The notes beneath the pieces are model-generated. The model saw nothing but the letters and a program-made list of their open reading frames with translations. It did not search any database and was not told the DNA's origin. 35,258 nucleotides of DNA from CAG-103 sp963627135 (GTDB lineage: Bacteria; Bacillota; Clostridia; Oscillospirales; Oscillospiraceae). Made by a program: the position numbers and the translations under genes. Each line of letters starts with the position of its first letter. Within the stretch, counting starts at the first letter, position 1. This document shows, in pieces, positions 24,901 to 32,748 of this stretch. The stretch spans positions 1 to 35,258 of the forward strand of contig CAVFZY010000004.1 in the NCBI GenBank assembly GCA_963627135.1, given 5' to 3'.

Positions 24901-27474
24901 CTCAATGGATTCCAGTCTACTGCAATCACTGAATGCACCACTACCAATCTCTGTTACTGTTTCTGGTATTTTGACTGTGGTGCAACCACTGCACCCAGAC
25001 AAAATGTAGGCAGGTAGCCATGTCATTCCCTCTTCAAAAACAACTGTTTGCAGCGAATCACTCCCAGTAAATGGGCCTCTAACGGGATTGTAAAAATCAT
25101 TATATATTACAGTCGTAATACTCTTGGGAATTTCCACCTCTGTCAGTGCGTCACAATTTCCGAACGCCATAATACCTAGTTTTTTCAGGTTCTCAGAAAT
25201 TTTTACATTCTTCAAATTGTCACAGTTCTCAAATGCGCTATTCCCGATCACCGTTACCGTGTCCGGAATTGTAATGGATTCCAGTCTACTGCAATCTCTG
25301 AATGCACCATTACCAATCTCTGTTACTGTCTCGGGAATTTTAACGGTGGTGAAACCGCTGCATCCAGCCAAAATGTAGCCGGGTAGCCATGTCATCCCCT
25401 CTTCAAAAACGACTGTTTGCAGTGAATTACTCCCAGTAAACGGCCCCCTAACGGGATTATAAAACTCATTATATGTTACAGTTGTAATACTCTTGGGAAT
25501 TTTCACCTCTGTCAGCGAGTCACAATTTCCGAACGCCATAATACCTAATTCTTTCAGATTCTCAGAAATTTTTACATTCTTCAAATTATCGCAGTCTTCA
25601 AATGCACTATTTCCAATCTCTGTCACCGTGTCCGGAATCGTCACATTCACGAGGCAAGTGCCCTTAAATGCTCCTTCCCCAATCGCAACGACCTTATGCC
25701 CGTCGATCGTCTGCGGGATGGCCAGCGCGGACACGCTGCCGCTGTAGCCGGTGATGGTCGCGTTGCCGTCCTCATCGAGCGAATATTTGTAGACCGGCAT
25801 GTTGACGACGTTCGCGCGGCCGGCATTGAAATAACGCGAGTTGACCGGCGTGAAGTAGCTGCCGAAGACGCCCGTGGTATCGCAGGTGCAGGACGGAACC
25901 AGAACATCGTCCTCAAAATGGCTCACGGAGCGGACGGGGCTGTTGTTTCTGTCCCAAATGTCCAGCGTTTTGCCATAGGACTCATCAAAGCGGCCGAAGG
26001 AAATGTTGGCCGAGCAGCCGACCTTGGCATACATCCAGGAGGCGATGCCGATGCACAGGTTCGGCAGTTCCGGCTCCGGATGCGTGACGGCCTGATAGTT
26101 GCACTTGGCGCCGATCTCGGCAAAGCAGCGGCCGGAAATGACCGGCAGCTCCGTGATCGCAGCCGTGATGTTCACACCCATGGTCAGCGTGAGGTCCGCG
26201 CTGACCGTGAAGCTGCCCTTGGCGAAATCCCGGATCACACGGAAGCCGCCGGAGGACGTATACTCGACGCCGGTGCAGAAGCTCGTGTTGTAGCTGAGCG
26301 TGACGGAGCCGTCAACGGAAATTCTGGCGGAAACCGTGATAGCGCCGAGAAAGCCCACGGGGACAGAGCCGAGCTCAATGGTATCCGGCAGGCCGGCGGC
26401 CGACATGGAAAACGGGATCGTGCAGGTCGCCGTCGCATCGCCGCGCACCGCCACGTAGGCCTCAATATTTTTGGAGCTGTTGGCGCGAATGCTGTACTCG
26501 CCGACAATGCTCGTAATGTCGCAGCCGACGGTCACGCCGCTGATCGTTCTGCTCAAATGGATGGACTTGATCGGTTTTTCTCCATTCAGGGCCGCCATCA
26601 GATCCGGCGTTTCGGTGTCGTCGCTGAGAATATAGGTGATCTGTGTGCCTTCGTTCGGCTGCATCTGTGCGAGGTCGCCCTTCACGACGCCCTGTGCATC
26701 GATGCTCACGAGGACCGAGTTGATGTCGACCTTCTCGCCCGTCACCGTCAGCTGTTTGCCGTCGTTGGTGATGCTGCCGGCCTTGAATGCGCGCGGGAAA
26801 TCCTCCACGAAGACGACAAAGGTGTCCCCCTCCTTGAGGGCCACGGTCGTGTCCGGAATGATGACCGAACCGTCGTCCGCGATCTCGGCCGCGACGCTCG
26901 ACGGCACAACAACAACGCCGTCCGTGAAGACGTACTTGCTGTCATAGCCCGCCTGCACCGTGTCGCCCTTGCGCACCTTGGCCGCGTCGGCGAGCATGTT
27001 GGCCGCTTCCGCGCTCGTCACGGTCTGCTCCGGCAGGAACTTTCCGCCGGACAGCTGGAACCAGCCGCGGTTGACCGCCACCTGCACGTCTTCGGGATAC
27101 GTGACCGCATCTTTGTCCGTATAGGTGTACGCCGCGCCCTCGTCGAGCTGGAAGCCCAGGCAGAAGTTGAGCGTGTGCGCCGCGAACTCGCGCGTCGCCG
27201 GCTTGTCCGGCTCGAACGCGCTGCCCGCCTCGAGGTCGATCACACCGAACTCCACCGCGATCATCAGATCCTTATAGTAGCTTGCGCTGCTGTCGATGTC
27301 GCTGTAGTAATTGTCCGGATAGTTGTCCGCTTCGACAGTCATGTCGAAGGTCTTGACCAGCTTCTGCACCCACGCAATGCGCGTGACCGTCTCGTCCGCC
27401 GCCAGCGCAGTGGCCGGCAGGAGCGACGCGATCATCAGCACCGCGAGTACGAAGCTCAAAAGTCGTTTTCTCAT
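21931..27474 (-). CDS. Giant surface protein: SLH, LRR, BIG2, CUB-like, Cys-repeats, SLH x3
   Basis: A 1,847-residue secreted wall protein. From the N-terminus: signal peptide (MRKRLLSFVLAVLMIASLLPATALA); SLH-like repeats (about 30-150); a beta-rich region without a clear family (about 160-590); BspA/TpLRR-type leucine-rich repeats (about 590-1100, ITIPDTVTVIGNSAFENC pattern); two BIG2 Ig-like domains (about 1110-1280); a CUB-like domain (about 1285-1380); Cys-rich 78-residue repeats (about 1383-1655); three SLH repeats at the end (about 1665-1847, with TRAQIVQILYNLEG and TREQVATILMEF). SLH repeats bind pyruvylated wall polymer, so both ends may be anchored. LRR_5 proteins of gut bacteria often act in adhesion; that role is inference. 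ATG 27474 follows CAGGGAGG. Confidence 0.9.
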   Translation of the reverse strand: MRKRLLSFVLAVLMIASLLPATALAADETVTRIAWVQKLVKTFDMTVEADNYPDNYYSDIDSSASYYKDLMIAVEFGVIDLEAGSAFEPDKPATREFAAHTLNFCLGFQLDEGAAYTYTDKDAVTYPEDVQVAVNRGWFQLSGGKFLPEQTVTSAEAANMLADAAKVRKGDTVQAGYDSKYVFTDGVVVVPSSVAAEIADDGSVIIPDTTVALKEGDTFVVFVEDFPRAFKAGSITNDGKQLTVTGEKVDINSVLVSIDAQGVVKGDLAQMQPNEGTQITYILSDDTETPDLMAALNGEKPIKSIHLSRTISGVTVGCDITSIVGEYSIRANSSKNIEAYVAVRGDATATCTIPFSMSAAGLPDTIELGSVPVGFLGAITVSARISVDGSVTLSYNTSFCTGVEYTSSGGFRVIRDFAKGSFTVSADLTLTMGVNITAAITELPVISGRCFAEIGAKCNYQAVTHPEPELPNLCIGIASWMYAKVGCSANISFGRFDESYGKTLDIWDRNNSPVRSVSHFEDDVLVPSCTCDTTGVFGSYFTPVNSRYFNAGRANVVNMPVYKYSLDEDGNATITGYSGSVSALAIPQTIDGHKVVAIGEGAFKGTCLVNVTIPDTVTEIGNSAFEDCDNLKNVKISENLKELGIMAFGNCDSLTEVKIPKSITTVTYNEFYNPVRGPFTGSNSLQTVVFEEGMTWLPGYILAGCSGFTTVKIPETVTEIGNGAFRDCSRLESITIPDTVTVIGNSAFENCDNLKNVKISENLKKLGIMAFGNCDALTEVEIPKSITTVIYNDFYNPVRGPFTGSDSLQTVVFEEGMTWLPAYILSGCSGCTTVKIPETVTEIGSGAFSDCSRLESIEIPESVTEIGSHTFSNTKLESIRIPDTVTSMGDHVFSGCTELKEITLPNTRQNITAGMFEGCTSLEKIVLPETVTAIRENAFKNCTSLKDITWSKAPEIIESNAFRNCSALKEVTIPGTVKSIGDCAFLNCDALATVTIPDSVTSIGKQVFYDCDALTTVKLGSGLTEIPASTFEHCDVLESLRIPRRVTTIGDNAFKDCVKLTSITIPRSVTKISSNAFSYPKILTIYGVAGTYAETFANENSIKFVDQQIKATAASLDKTELTINKGAAAQLNLNVTPENFTDPVTWKTTDDKVVTISDSGEVKAVGVGTATVKVTVGDISASCKVTVLQPVTGINLNKSSLTMDALGTFRMTASVYPDSANDKRITWSSSDPTIASVDANGLVTALKKGTATITAAAMDGSGVKSTCKVTVSNTAYVCTDPAQLESPHNYDNSCTDVWSYKLNGASSLNVTFDARTEMEDGFDYLCILDGSGKEVGKYTGKELAGKTISVPGDTVQIRMASDDAGNAWGFKVTSVTAGSETCQHIWDNGKVTKEPTETEDGVKTFTCMRCGETKTEVIPALSHKHSYKAVVTAPTCTAKGYTTHTCACGDSYVDTYTDALGHTWDNGKVTKEPTETEDGVKTFTCMRCGETKTEVIPALSHKHSYKAVVTAPTCTAKGYTTHTCACGDSYVDTYTDALGHTWDNGKVTKEPTETEDGVKTFTCTRCGETKTEVIPALSHKHSYTDVITAPTCTAKGYTTHTCACGDSYVDTYTDALGHTWDNGKVTKEPTETEDGVKAFTCTRCGETRTETIPATGVMDVTKMFTDVSHSWADDGIQYCVTHQLMSGIGNDLFGPKLTTTRAQIVQILYNLEGEPKVSGKTLFTDLTNDWYQDAVLWAYQTGVVAGTSATTFEPDRPVTREQIAVILMEYMTRVLKLERTWTPADLSVFPDAGSVSDWAKDAMADAVALGLISGASNGGQALLDPQGSATREQVATILMEFCKNVKK
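22510..23325 (-). repeat. Near-identical 234-bp tandem repeats (78 aa) in LRR protein
   Basis: The motif at 22601, 22835, 23069 and 23303 recurs with an exact 234-bp period: three full units plus a partial. Each unit encodes WDNGKVTKEPTETEDGVK, FTCxRCGETKTE, HKHSY and CTAKGYTTHTCACGDSYVD, with four cysteines arranged as two pairs. Divergence between units is only a few bases, so the array expanded recently or is homogenised. Confidence 0.92.
24900..25637 (-). repeat. 369-bp tandem duplication in LRR region
   Basis: Two adjacent units (about 24900-25268 and 25269-25637) repeat with a 369-bp (123-residue) period; for example the same ATGGATTCC segment is at 24905 and 25274. Each unit contains LQTVVFEEGMTWLP, NPVRGPFTGS and several LRR_5 repeats. 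The segment is visibly AT-richer than its flanks. Confidence 0.85.
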
Positions 27475-27595
27475 GTGTTTCCTCCCTGTTCGTTTTTTCT
27501 CCTGTCTTTTGTCTGCAGCCCTGCCGACACCGTGAAAGCGACGCGCGCGGCCGCGTGTCAACATACTCGGTTCGCCGGTAAGGCAAAGTAAGCTA

Positions 27596-27623
27596 ATTAT
27601 AACATTTTTTATCAGTCATGCAA
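27596..27623 (-). promoter_or_regulatory. Sigma-A promoter of LRR surface-protein gene
   Basis: On the minus strand, -35 TTGCAT (27618-27623) and perfect -10 TATAAT (27596-27601), 16-nt spacer. The leader of about 115 nt includes GC-rich palindromic sequence near 27541-27560. Confidence 0.7.
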
Positions 27624-27687
27624 TGCGATCTGCATTTTTGGTACACTTTTCTGCAGAATTTGCACACAAATCAGGTTGAAACAGCAA

Positions 27688-27725
27688 CATCCCCCTCCGA
27701 TTCCGGATGAATCAGAGGGGGATGC
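27688..27725 (-). terminator. Probable terminator after cohesin/M23 gene
   Basis: CATCCCCCTC (27688-27697) pairs with 27716-27725, extended inward by GATT/AATC after one mismatch. The following minus-strand sequence is only moderately T-rich, so termination may be partial. Confidence 0.6.
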
Positions 27726-27737
27726 ATTTCTAACGGT

Positions 27738-30700
27738 TTACTTCTTTACGTTCTTGCAGAACTCCATCAGGATGGTCGCGACCTGCTCACGGGTCGCGCT
27801 GCCCTGCGGGTTGAGGTAGGTCTGGCCGCCGCTCACCGCGCCGGAGATCAAGCCCAGTGCCACGGCATCTGCCAACGCGTCCTTCGCCCAGTCGGACACG
27901 CTGCCCGCATCCGGGAAGGCACTCAGATCGGCGGGCGCCCACGTGCGCTTGATGTTCAGGATCCGGTCTGTGTACTCCATGAGGATGACGGCAATCTGCT
28001 CGCGCGTGACGGGCAGGTCGGGATCGAACGTCGTACCGGACGTTCCGGCCACCACACCGGTCTGGTACGCCCAGAGAACCGCATCCTTGTACCAGTCCTG
28101 TGTGAGATCGGTAAACGGCGTCGTGCCGGAAACCTCCGGCCCGCCCTCGAGGTTATAGAGGATCTGCACAATCTGGGCGCGCGTTGTGGTCATGGACGGG
28201 GCAAACAGATTGTTCCCGACACCGGACATCAGCCCGTTGGCAACACAGTAGTCGATCCCGGCGTGTGCCCAGTTGTCTTCACCCGGAACGTCCGTGAACC
28301 CGGTGCTCGGACAACCGCTGGCCGGGATGGTCTCCGTTTTCGTCGCGCTGCAGCTCGTGCAGGTGTAGGTCTTGATACCGGCCTCCGTCGCCGTGGCAGG
28401 CTTTGTCACCACGCCGTTATTCCAGCTGTGACCCAGCGCATTGACGTAAGTGTCCACATAGCTGTCGCCGCAGGTACAGGTGTGCGTCGTATAACCCTTC
28501 GTGGTACAGGTCGGAGTGGTGACGGTCACCGCATAGTCATGCGTATGCGGTGTAGCGGAAACCAGAACAGAACCCGCCTCAAACGCCGCGCGAAGCGCCT
28601 GGCCGTTTTCATCGACGCAGTTGGACGCCTCTTCGTCCTTGAGCGCAATGGAGATCTCGTATTTTCCGTCCGGCGCATTGTCCGCAACGGTAAATGTCAG
28701 CTTCAGCAATACGCCGTCACCGGTGATATTCCGGTCGCTCGTCCAGTTAATGACGCCGCCCTTGACATTGTCCACAAACAGGCCGCTGTTTGCCTTCTCC
28801 AGCAGCTCGCCCTTGGCAATGCCGGTCAGAGTCAGGTTTGCATCAGCGGCGATCTTGAGCGTAAAGCCCGCAATGCCGGTGTTGTTCTTGATCTCGACCG
28901 GGACCGTGACCGTGTCACCGGCCTTGGCCGTCACCGCACCAGTGGTGAACATAGTTACCTTGTCGCCGCAGGCGATGCAGACACCGTCCACATACTTGTG
29001 CGGAAGCGTGGCAGTCTCTACGCTGCAGTATTCATCACCGCAGCGGCTGCACTTGTTGAGCGTATAGCCCTTGGACGTGCACGTCGCCGCAACGACCGTC
29101 TGCCGGTAATCGTGGCCCAGCTTCGCAATCGGCTCCGTCTTGGTTGCATGACACACGGAGCAGGTATATGTCTTTGCGCCGTCTTCCGTGCAGGTCGCAG
29201 CTGCAGTCACCGTGCCCGCATCCCAGACGTGCTCCTGCGCAGCGGTATAATAGCGATAGACTGTGCGCGTCTCTACCTTGCGTGTACTGCTGGCGCTGGC
29301 CGCCTGATCGCCCCAGTCGGACCAATCCGTCCAGCGCTCATAGGTAAAGAGCTTTTTATAGTTTGTATAGTTTTGCGTGTAGACCGGGATCTGGAAATAC
29401 CAGTACGTATCCGAGCAGCAGCTGCCGTTCGGATAATACTTGCAGTCACCGCCGTTGGCGCCGTTCGCGTCCGTCGACGAGGCGTTCGTCGTGCTGAAAA
29501 AGGCGTGGAAAGCCTGAAACTCGCCTTCGCAGACATCCGACACCTTGCGATTGATCGGACCGGCGGTGTAGCTGCCGCGGCACCAGTGCCAATAGATATA
29601 ACCGCTGACCGCCTCGCTGTTGACAACGGTCTTGGCCGTGGCCGTCTCCGAAGCGGAAACCGGCGTCTTGTTGTACGTTCCATACAGCGCGTTTCCGGTG
29701 TTAAAGCCGCCGGGCCAGGACTTGACATAGGTGACCGAATCGGAATTGGCCTTTTCCCAGTCGCTGCTCTTGCACGTCCAGCCGCTCTCGGACGTGCTGT
29801 ACGAGGTCTTTGTCTCATATTTGGAGGAGCGATACTGCGTCTTGCTCTCGATCAGGCCGTCCTCCACACCGACCGGCTTGGTCTCTGACCAATCGGACCA
29901 GCCAACGGTGGCCGTTTCCGTGTAGGTCTTGCCGCAGACGGAGCAGGTGTATTTCGTGCCGCCGGGGTCAGAGCACGTCGCGGGGATCGTTTCGGAGACG
30001 TAGGCGTGCTCCGCCATTTCGATCGCAGCGGTGTCCACATTGCCGCAGACGGAGCAGGTTCTGGTCTTGCTGCCCTCGGCTGTGCACGTGGCTTCCCGGA
30101 CGACCGTCCAGCTGCCGTAGCTGTGGCCGGTTTTTGCGATCTCCCGAGTTTCGACATCGTTGCATTTCGGGCATGTTCTGGATTTTGTGCCGTTCTGCGT
30201 ACATGTCGGCGCTTTGGTCACGACCCAATCCCCATAACTATGAAGCGTGGCCGCAATGCTTCTTGTTTCTGTGTTCCCGCATTTGGTACAAGATCTGACT
30301 TGCGTACCATTTTCCGTGCAGGTCGGATATTTCGTATAGGTCCAGTCACCGTATGTATGCTGCAGACAGCTGCTGTCATAAATATAGGTATAATTACCGG
30401 CAGCCGGGTCAGGGTTCGGTCCATATTCCCAATATTTATCCGGCGTTGTAGATATGCCAAAATGCAAATGCGGCCCAGTCGCGCAGCCAGTAGCGCCAAC
30501 CCTGCCGATCGTTTGACCAGCCGTAACGTATGCGCCCCTATACACATTCGACGGAATGCTTCCGCCCTGCATATGCGCATATTGATAGATTCTTCCGTCA
30601 TCCGCTTTGATTACGAGCCCGGTTCCAAAGCCATTGCAGTCCGTGCTCTCAGGATGCTGAATGGAATAGGAATCATTATGCGTATTCGAGCAGAGGTAAA

Positions 30701-30914
30701 TATGCGTTACCGTACCGGATGCAGCAGCAATGACTGTCGCACCGTTAATACTGCTATCATTGATATCAATTGCGTTATTTCCGTGGTATCCTTGGCTCAA
30801 ATGTGTATGCCCCGGAACCGGCCAGTAAATGGTTACTGCCGCGTCAGCACGCAGCGGCACCAGTGTCGCCATCAGCACCAATACCAGCAGCATACTCAGT
30901 ATTCGTTTCTTCAT
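27738..30914 (-). CDS. SLH-anchored M23-like protein with cohesin-like domain
   Basis: A 1,058-residue secreted protein. Signal peptide 1-25; M23/LytM-like domain about 27-175 with H114 and the GPHLHFG motif (H149, H151), but the HxxxD motif has Asn46 four residues before Asp50; Cys-pair modules about 185-335; Trp/Tyr-rich region flanked by WSDW motifs about 338-555; more Cys modules to 650; cohesin-like domain about 654-786 (AKAGDTVTVPVEIKNN start, VINWTSD, DGVLLKLTFTV); Cys module 790-865; three SLH repeats 873-1058. The cohesin-like fold is the proposed docking site for the dockerin protein encoded just upstream. AGGAGG precedes ATG 30914. Confidence 0.87.
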   Translation of the reverse strand: MKKRILSMLLVLVLMATLVPLRADAAVTIYWPVPGHTHLSQGYHGNNAIDINDSSINGATVIAAASGTVTHIYLCSNTHNDSYSIQHPESTDCNGFGTGLVIKADDGRIYQYAHMQGGSIPSNVYRGAYVTAGQTIGRVGATGCATGPHLHFGISTTPDKYWEYGPNPDPAAGNYTYIYDSSCLQHTYGDWTYTKYPTCTENGTQVRSCTKCGNTETRSIAATLHSYGDWVVTKAPTCTQNGTKSRTCPKCNDVETREIAKTGHSYGSWTVVREATCTAEGSKTRTCSVCGNVDTAAIEMAEHAYVSETIPATCSDPGGTKYTCSVCGKTYTETATVGWSDWSETKPVGVEDGLIESKTQYRSSKYETKTSYSTSESGWTCKSSDWEKANSDSVTYVKSWPGGFNTGNALYGTYNKTPVSASETATAKTVVNSEAVSGYIYWHWCRGSYTAGPINRKVSDVCEGEFQAFHAFFSTTNASSTDANGANGGDCKYYPNGSCCSDTYWYFQIPVYTQNYTNYKKLFTYERWTDWSDWGDQAASASSTRKVETRTVYRYYTAAQEHVWDAGTVTAAATCTEDGAKTYTCSVCHATKTEPIAKLGHDYRQTVVAATCTSKGYTLNKCSRCGDEYCSVETATLPHKYVDGVCIACGDKVTMFTTGAVTAKAGDTVTVPVEIKNNTGIAGFTLKIAADANLTLTGIAKGELLEKANSGLFVDNVKGGVINWTSDRNITGDGVLLKLTFTVADNAPDGKYEISIALKDEEASNCVDENGQALRAAFEAGSVLVSATPHTHDYAVTVTTPTCTTKGYTTHTCTCGDSYVDTYVNALGHSWNNGVVTKPATATEAGIKTYTCTSCSATKTETIPASGCPSTGFTDVPGEDNWAHAGIDYCVANGLMSGVGNNLFAPSMTTTRAQIVQILYNLEGGPEVSGTTPFTDLTQDWYKDAVLWAYQTGVVAGTSGTTFDPDLPVTREQIAVILMEYTDRILNIKRTWAPADLSAFPDAGSVSDWAKDALADAVALGLISGAVSGGQTYLNPQGSATREQVATILMEFCKNVKK
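28530..28955 (-). other. Cohesin-like domain coding segment
   Basis: This segment encodes approximately residues 654-786 of the M23/SLH protein, plus short flanks. It begins with AGDTVTVPVEIKNN, continues GFTLKIAADANLTLTGIAKG, and ends in FEAGSVLVS, the layout of type I cohesins (nine-strand jelly roll, roughly 135-140 residues). Related cohesin-like folds exist outside cellulosomes, so binding is predicted, not proven. Confidence 0.7.
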
Positions 30915-30942
30915 TTCATCCTCCTGTTTTTATTTTTCTTCC

Positions 30943-30971
30943 ATATATTCAGCGGAAACGCGTTTCCGCAA
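30943..30971 (-). promoter_or_regulatory. Candidate promoter with palindromic operator before cohesin gene
   Basis: In the 76-nt gap, CGGAAACGCGTTTCCG (30953-30968) is a perfect 16-bp palindrome. A possible -35 TTGCGG (30966-30971) and -10 ATATAT/TATATG (30942-30948) flank it with 17-18 nt, so the palindrome lies between and over the boxes. It lacks a T-run and is not a terminator. Confidence 0.42.
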
Positions 30972-30990
30972 AACGACATGCGTCCTCCGC

Positions 30991-32718
30991 TCACCGGAGC
31001 GACGGGATCAGCTCGGCAAGGAAGCGGACCAGAATCACGGCGTCGGCGGACGTGATCACGCCGTCGCCATTGATGTCCGCGGCTTTCTGCTGCTCGGCCG
31101 TGAGCTTCACCAGATCCGTCAGGCTGCGCGAGAGCAGCACCGCATCGGCGGAGGTCACCAAACCGTCCCCGTTGAGGTCGCCTAGCAGATACTCCGTCTC
31201 CCCGCACGCGGTGCACTTGCCATCCTGATAAGTATGCCCTCTGGCAGGGAGCGTCTCCTGCGTGACCGCGCCGCAATCCAGACACGTCACGGTCCGCAGG
31301 CCGTCCTCCGTGCAGGTCGGGGCAGCTTCCTCGGTTCTTGTGTGCGTGTGGCTGCATGGGACCGCCTCGCTTACATGGAAAGCGCTCTCCTCCGTCGTCA
31401 CCAGCGTCTCGTCCTCCCGGCCGGGATAGGACGCCAGCTCCGCGACCGTAAGCACGAACCGGTAATCTCCGGCCGTGAGCGTCTGGAACTGCAGCGCGCT
31501 ATCCAGCTCGCTGCCGGCAAGCACATAACTGTCGGCATGATCGAGCACGATGCGCTTTTCCAGCACCGGCTCCGAATCCTCCTGCGCCGGATAGACCGCC
31601 ACACAGATCTCCGTCATGGGGTTGACGGACCGGACCGTCCCCTTGAGCGCAAAGGCGCTGCCGGCAGGAAGCTCGTCATCCGGGAAAGCCTTGTCCGTGA
31701 CGGAAACCGTTTTGTCATAGGAGACGAAATCAACATCCGAAGCCTTCAGCCACTGGCCGTCACCCGTTTTGCACCAGACGCCACTGGTCGTCCGGGCGCA
31801 GGTGCCGACCTGAATATCAACACCCTGATACACCGTGCCGACCGGCTCGGCGGCATCCGGCTGTGCGTACAGGTTCGTGTCCGCCCGGGTGCGGAGCGTC
31901 ACAGCGACCGTCTGCAGCTGCAGACCGTAACCGCACTGTGCGCACACATCACCGGCCAGCGGCACACTGCACGCGTGCGTATAGGTCACGGAGTCGCGCG
32001 TATTGCTGCGGTAGAGAATATAGCCATTATCGAGATACTTGGACTGAACTTTTGACAGCGGGTAGGCATGCCCGTCGCCGTACCATGTCTTCTGGCAGCA
32101 GTAGTTCGTCGCCGCATTGACGGTCGATTCCGAGATCTCCATGCCGTTGATCTTATGATCACTGTCATATGTGAGTGCCGTGATCAGTACCACGTGGGTG
32201 CCGGCCAGACAGAGGCAGTCGCCGACCTGCGCATTCTCGTAGGAGGTCGTGCTGATCTCGGTCGCATAATTGGCGATGGTCCTCGTCGTCTGCCTGCCGC
32301 CCAGCCCCCACGCCCAGGAGACAAAAGCACTGCAGTCGCAGGAATAGTAAGGCGCTCTGCAGTTATACGTCGAATAGGAGGTATACATGCGGCTGTTCGG
32401 GTCCTTGACCGCCGCCGCGAATCCGTCCAGATCGGTCACCCACGGCACATAGGCCGCGTAGACCGGCTGACCGTAAGGAAGGCCCGTATAGGTAACACCG
32501 GCGCGATATGTAAGTCCGCCGTCCCAGCCGACGATATCCGCCTGCGGCGTCCACTGAATGTCCGTCATCTGATATGCGCGCTTGACAATATTCCGAACGC
32601 CCTCGGACAGCTGCACATCACGTGCGCTGTCGGCAGCCGCACCGTCCATGCCAAACGCCGTGAACATCGTCAGCAGCAGCGCCAATACCAGCAGGAAACT
32701 GAAGATCCGTTTTTTCAT
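30991..32718 (-). CDS. NlpC/P60-like cysteine hydrolase with C-terminal type I dockerin
   Basis: A 575-residue secreted protein. Signal peptide about 1-29; papain-like NlpC/P60/CHAP-type domain about 40-240 with candidate nucleophile C129 in CDCSAFVSWAW and H175 in GTHVVLI; an SH3-like region about 268-335; a beta domain about 336-450; a Cys-rich module about 456-507; type I dockerin 513-570 with two EF-hand-like repeats, GDLNGDGLVTSADAVLL and ADINGDGVITSADAVIL. Such enzymes cut peptide bonds in peptidoglycan. No SLH or sortase motif is present, so wall retention likely depends on the dockerin. GAGG lies 8 nt before ATG 32718. Confidence 0.87.
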   Translation of the reverse strand: MKKRIFSFLLVLALLLTMFTAFGMDGAAADSARDVQLSEGVRNIVKRAYQMTDIQWTPQADIVGWDGGLTYRAGVTYTGLPYGQPVYAAYVPWVTDLDGFAAAVKDPNSRMYTSYSTYNCRAPYYSCDCSAFVSWAWGLGGRQTTRTIANYATEISTTSYENAQVGDCLCLAGTHVVLITALTYDSDHKINGMEISESTVNAATNYCCQKTWYGDGHAYPLSKVQSKYLDNGYILYRSNTRDSVTYTHACSVPLAGDVCAQCGYGLQLQTVAVTLRTRADTNLYAQPDAAEPVGTVYQGVDIQVGTCARTTSGVWCKTGDGQWLKASDVDFVSYDKTVSVTDKAFPDDELPAGSAFALKGTVRSVNPMTEICVAVYPAQEDSEPVLEKRIVLDHADSYVLAGSELDSALQFQTLTAGDYRFVLTVAELASYPGREDETLVTTEESAFHVSEAVPCSHTHTRTEEAAPTCTEDGLRTVTCLDCGAVTQETLPARGHTYQDGKCTACGETEYLLGDLNGDGLVTSADAVLLSRSLTDLVKLTAEQQKAADINGDGVITSADAVILVRFLAELIPSLR

Positions 32719-32748
32719 CTGATTCGCCTCATCCTGTGTGCATTTCAG

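Noticed and set aside
27560..27564. Upstream start for the LRR protein giving 30 extra residues
   Set aside because: The extension is Arg-rich and would bury the signal peptide; ATG 27474 has a good ribosome binding site and a normal signal sequence.
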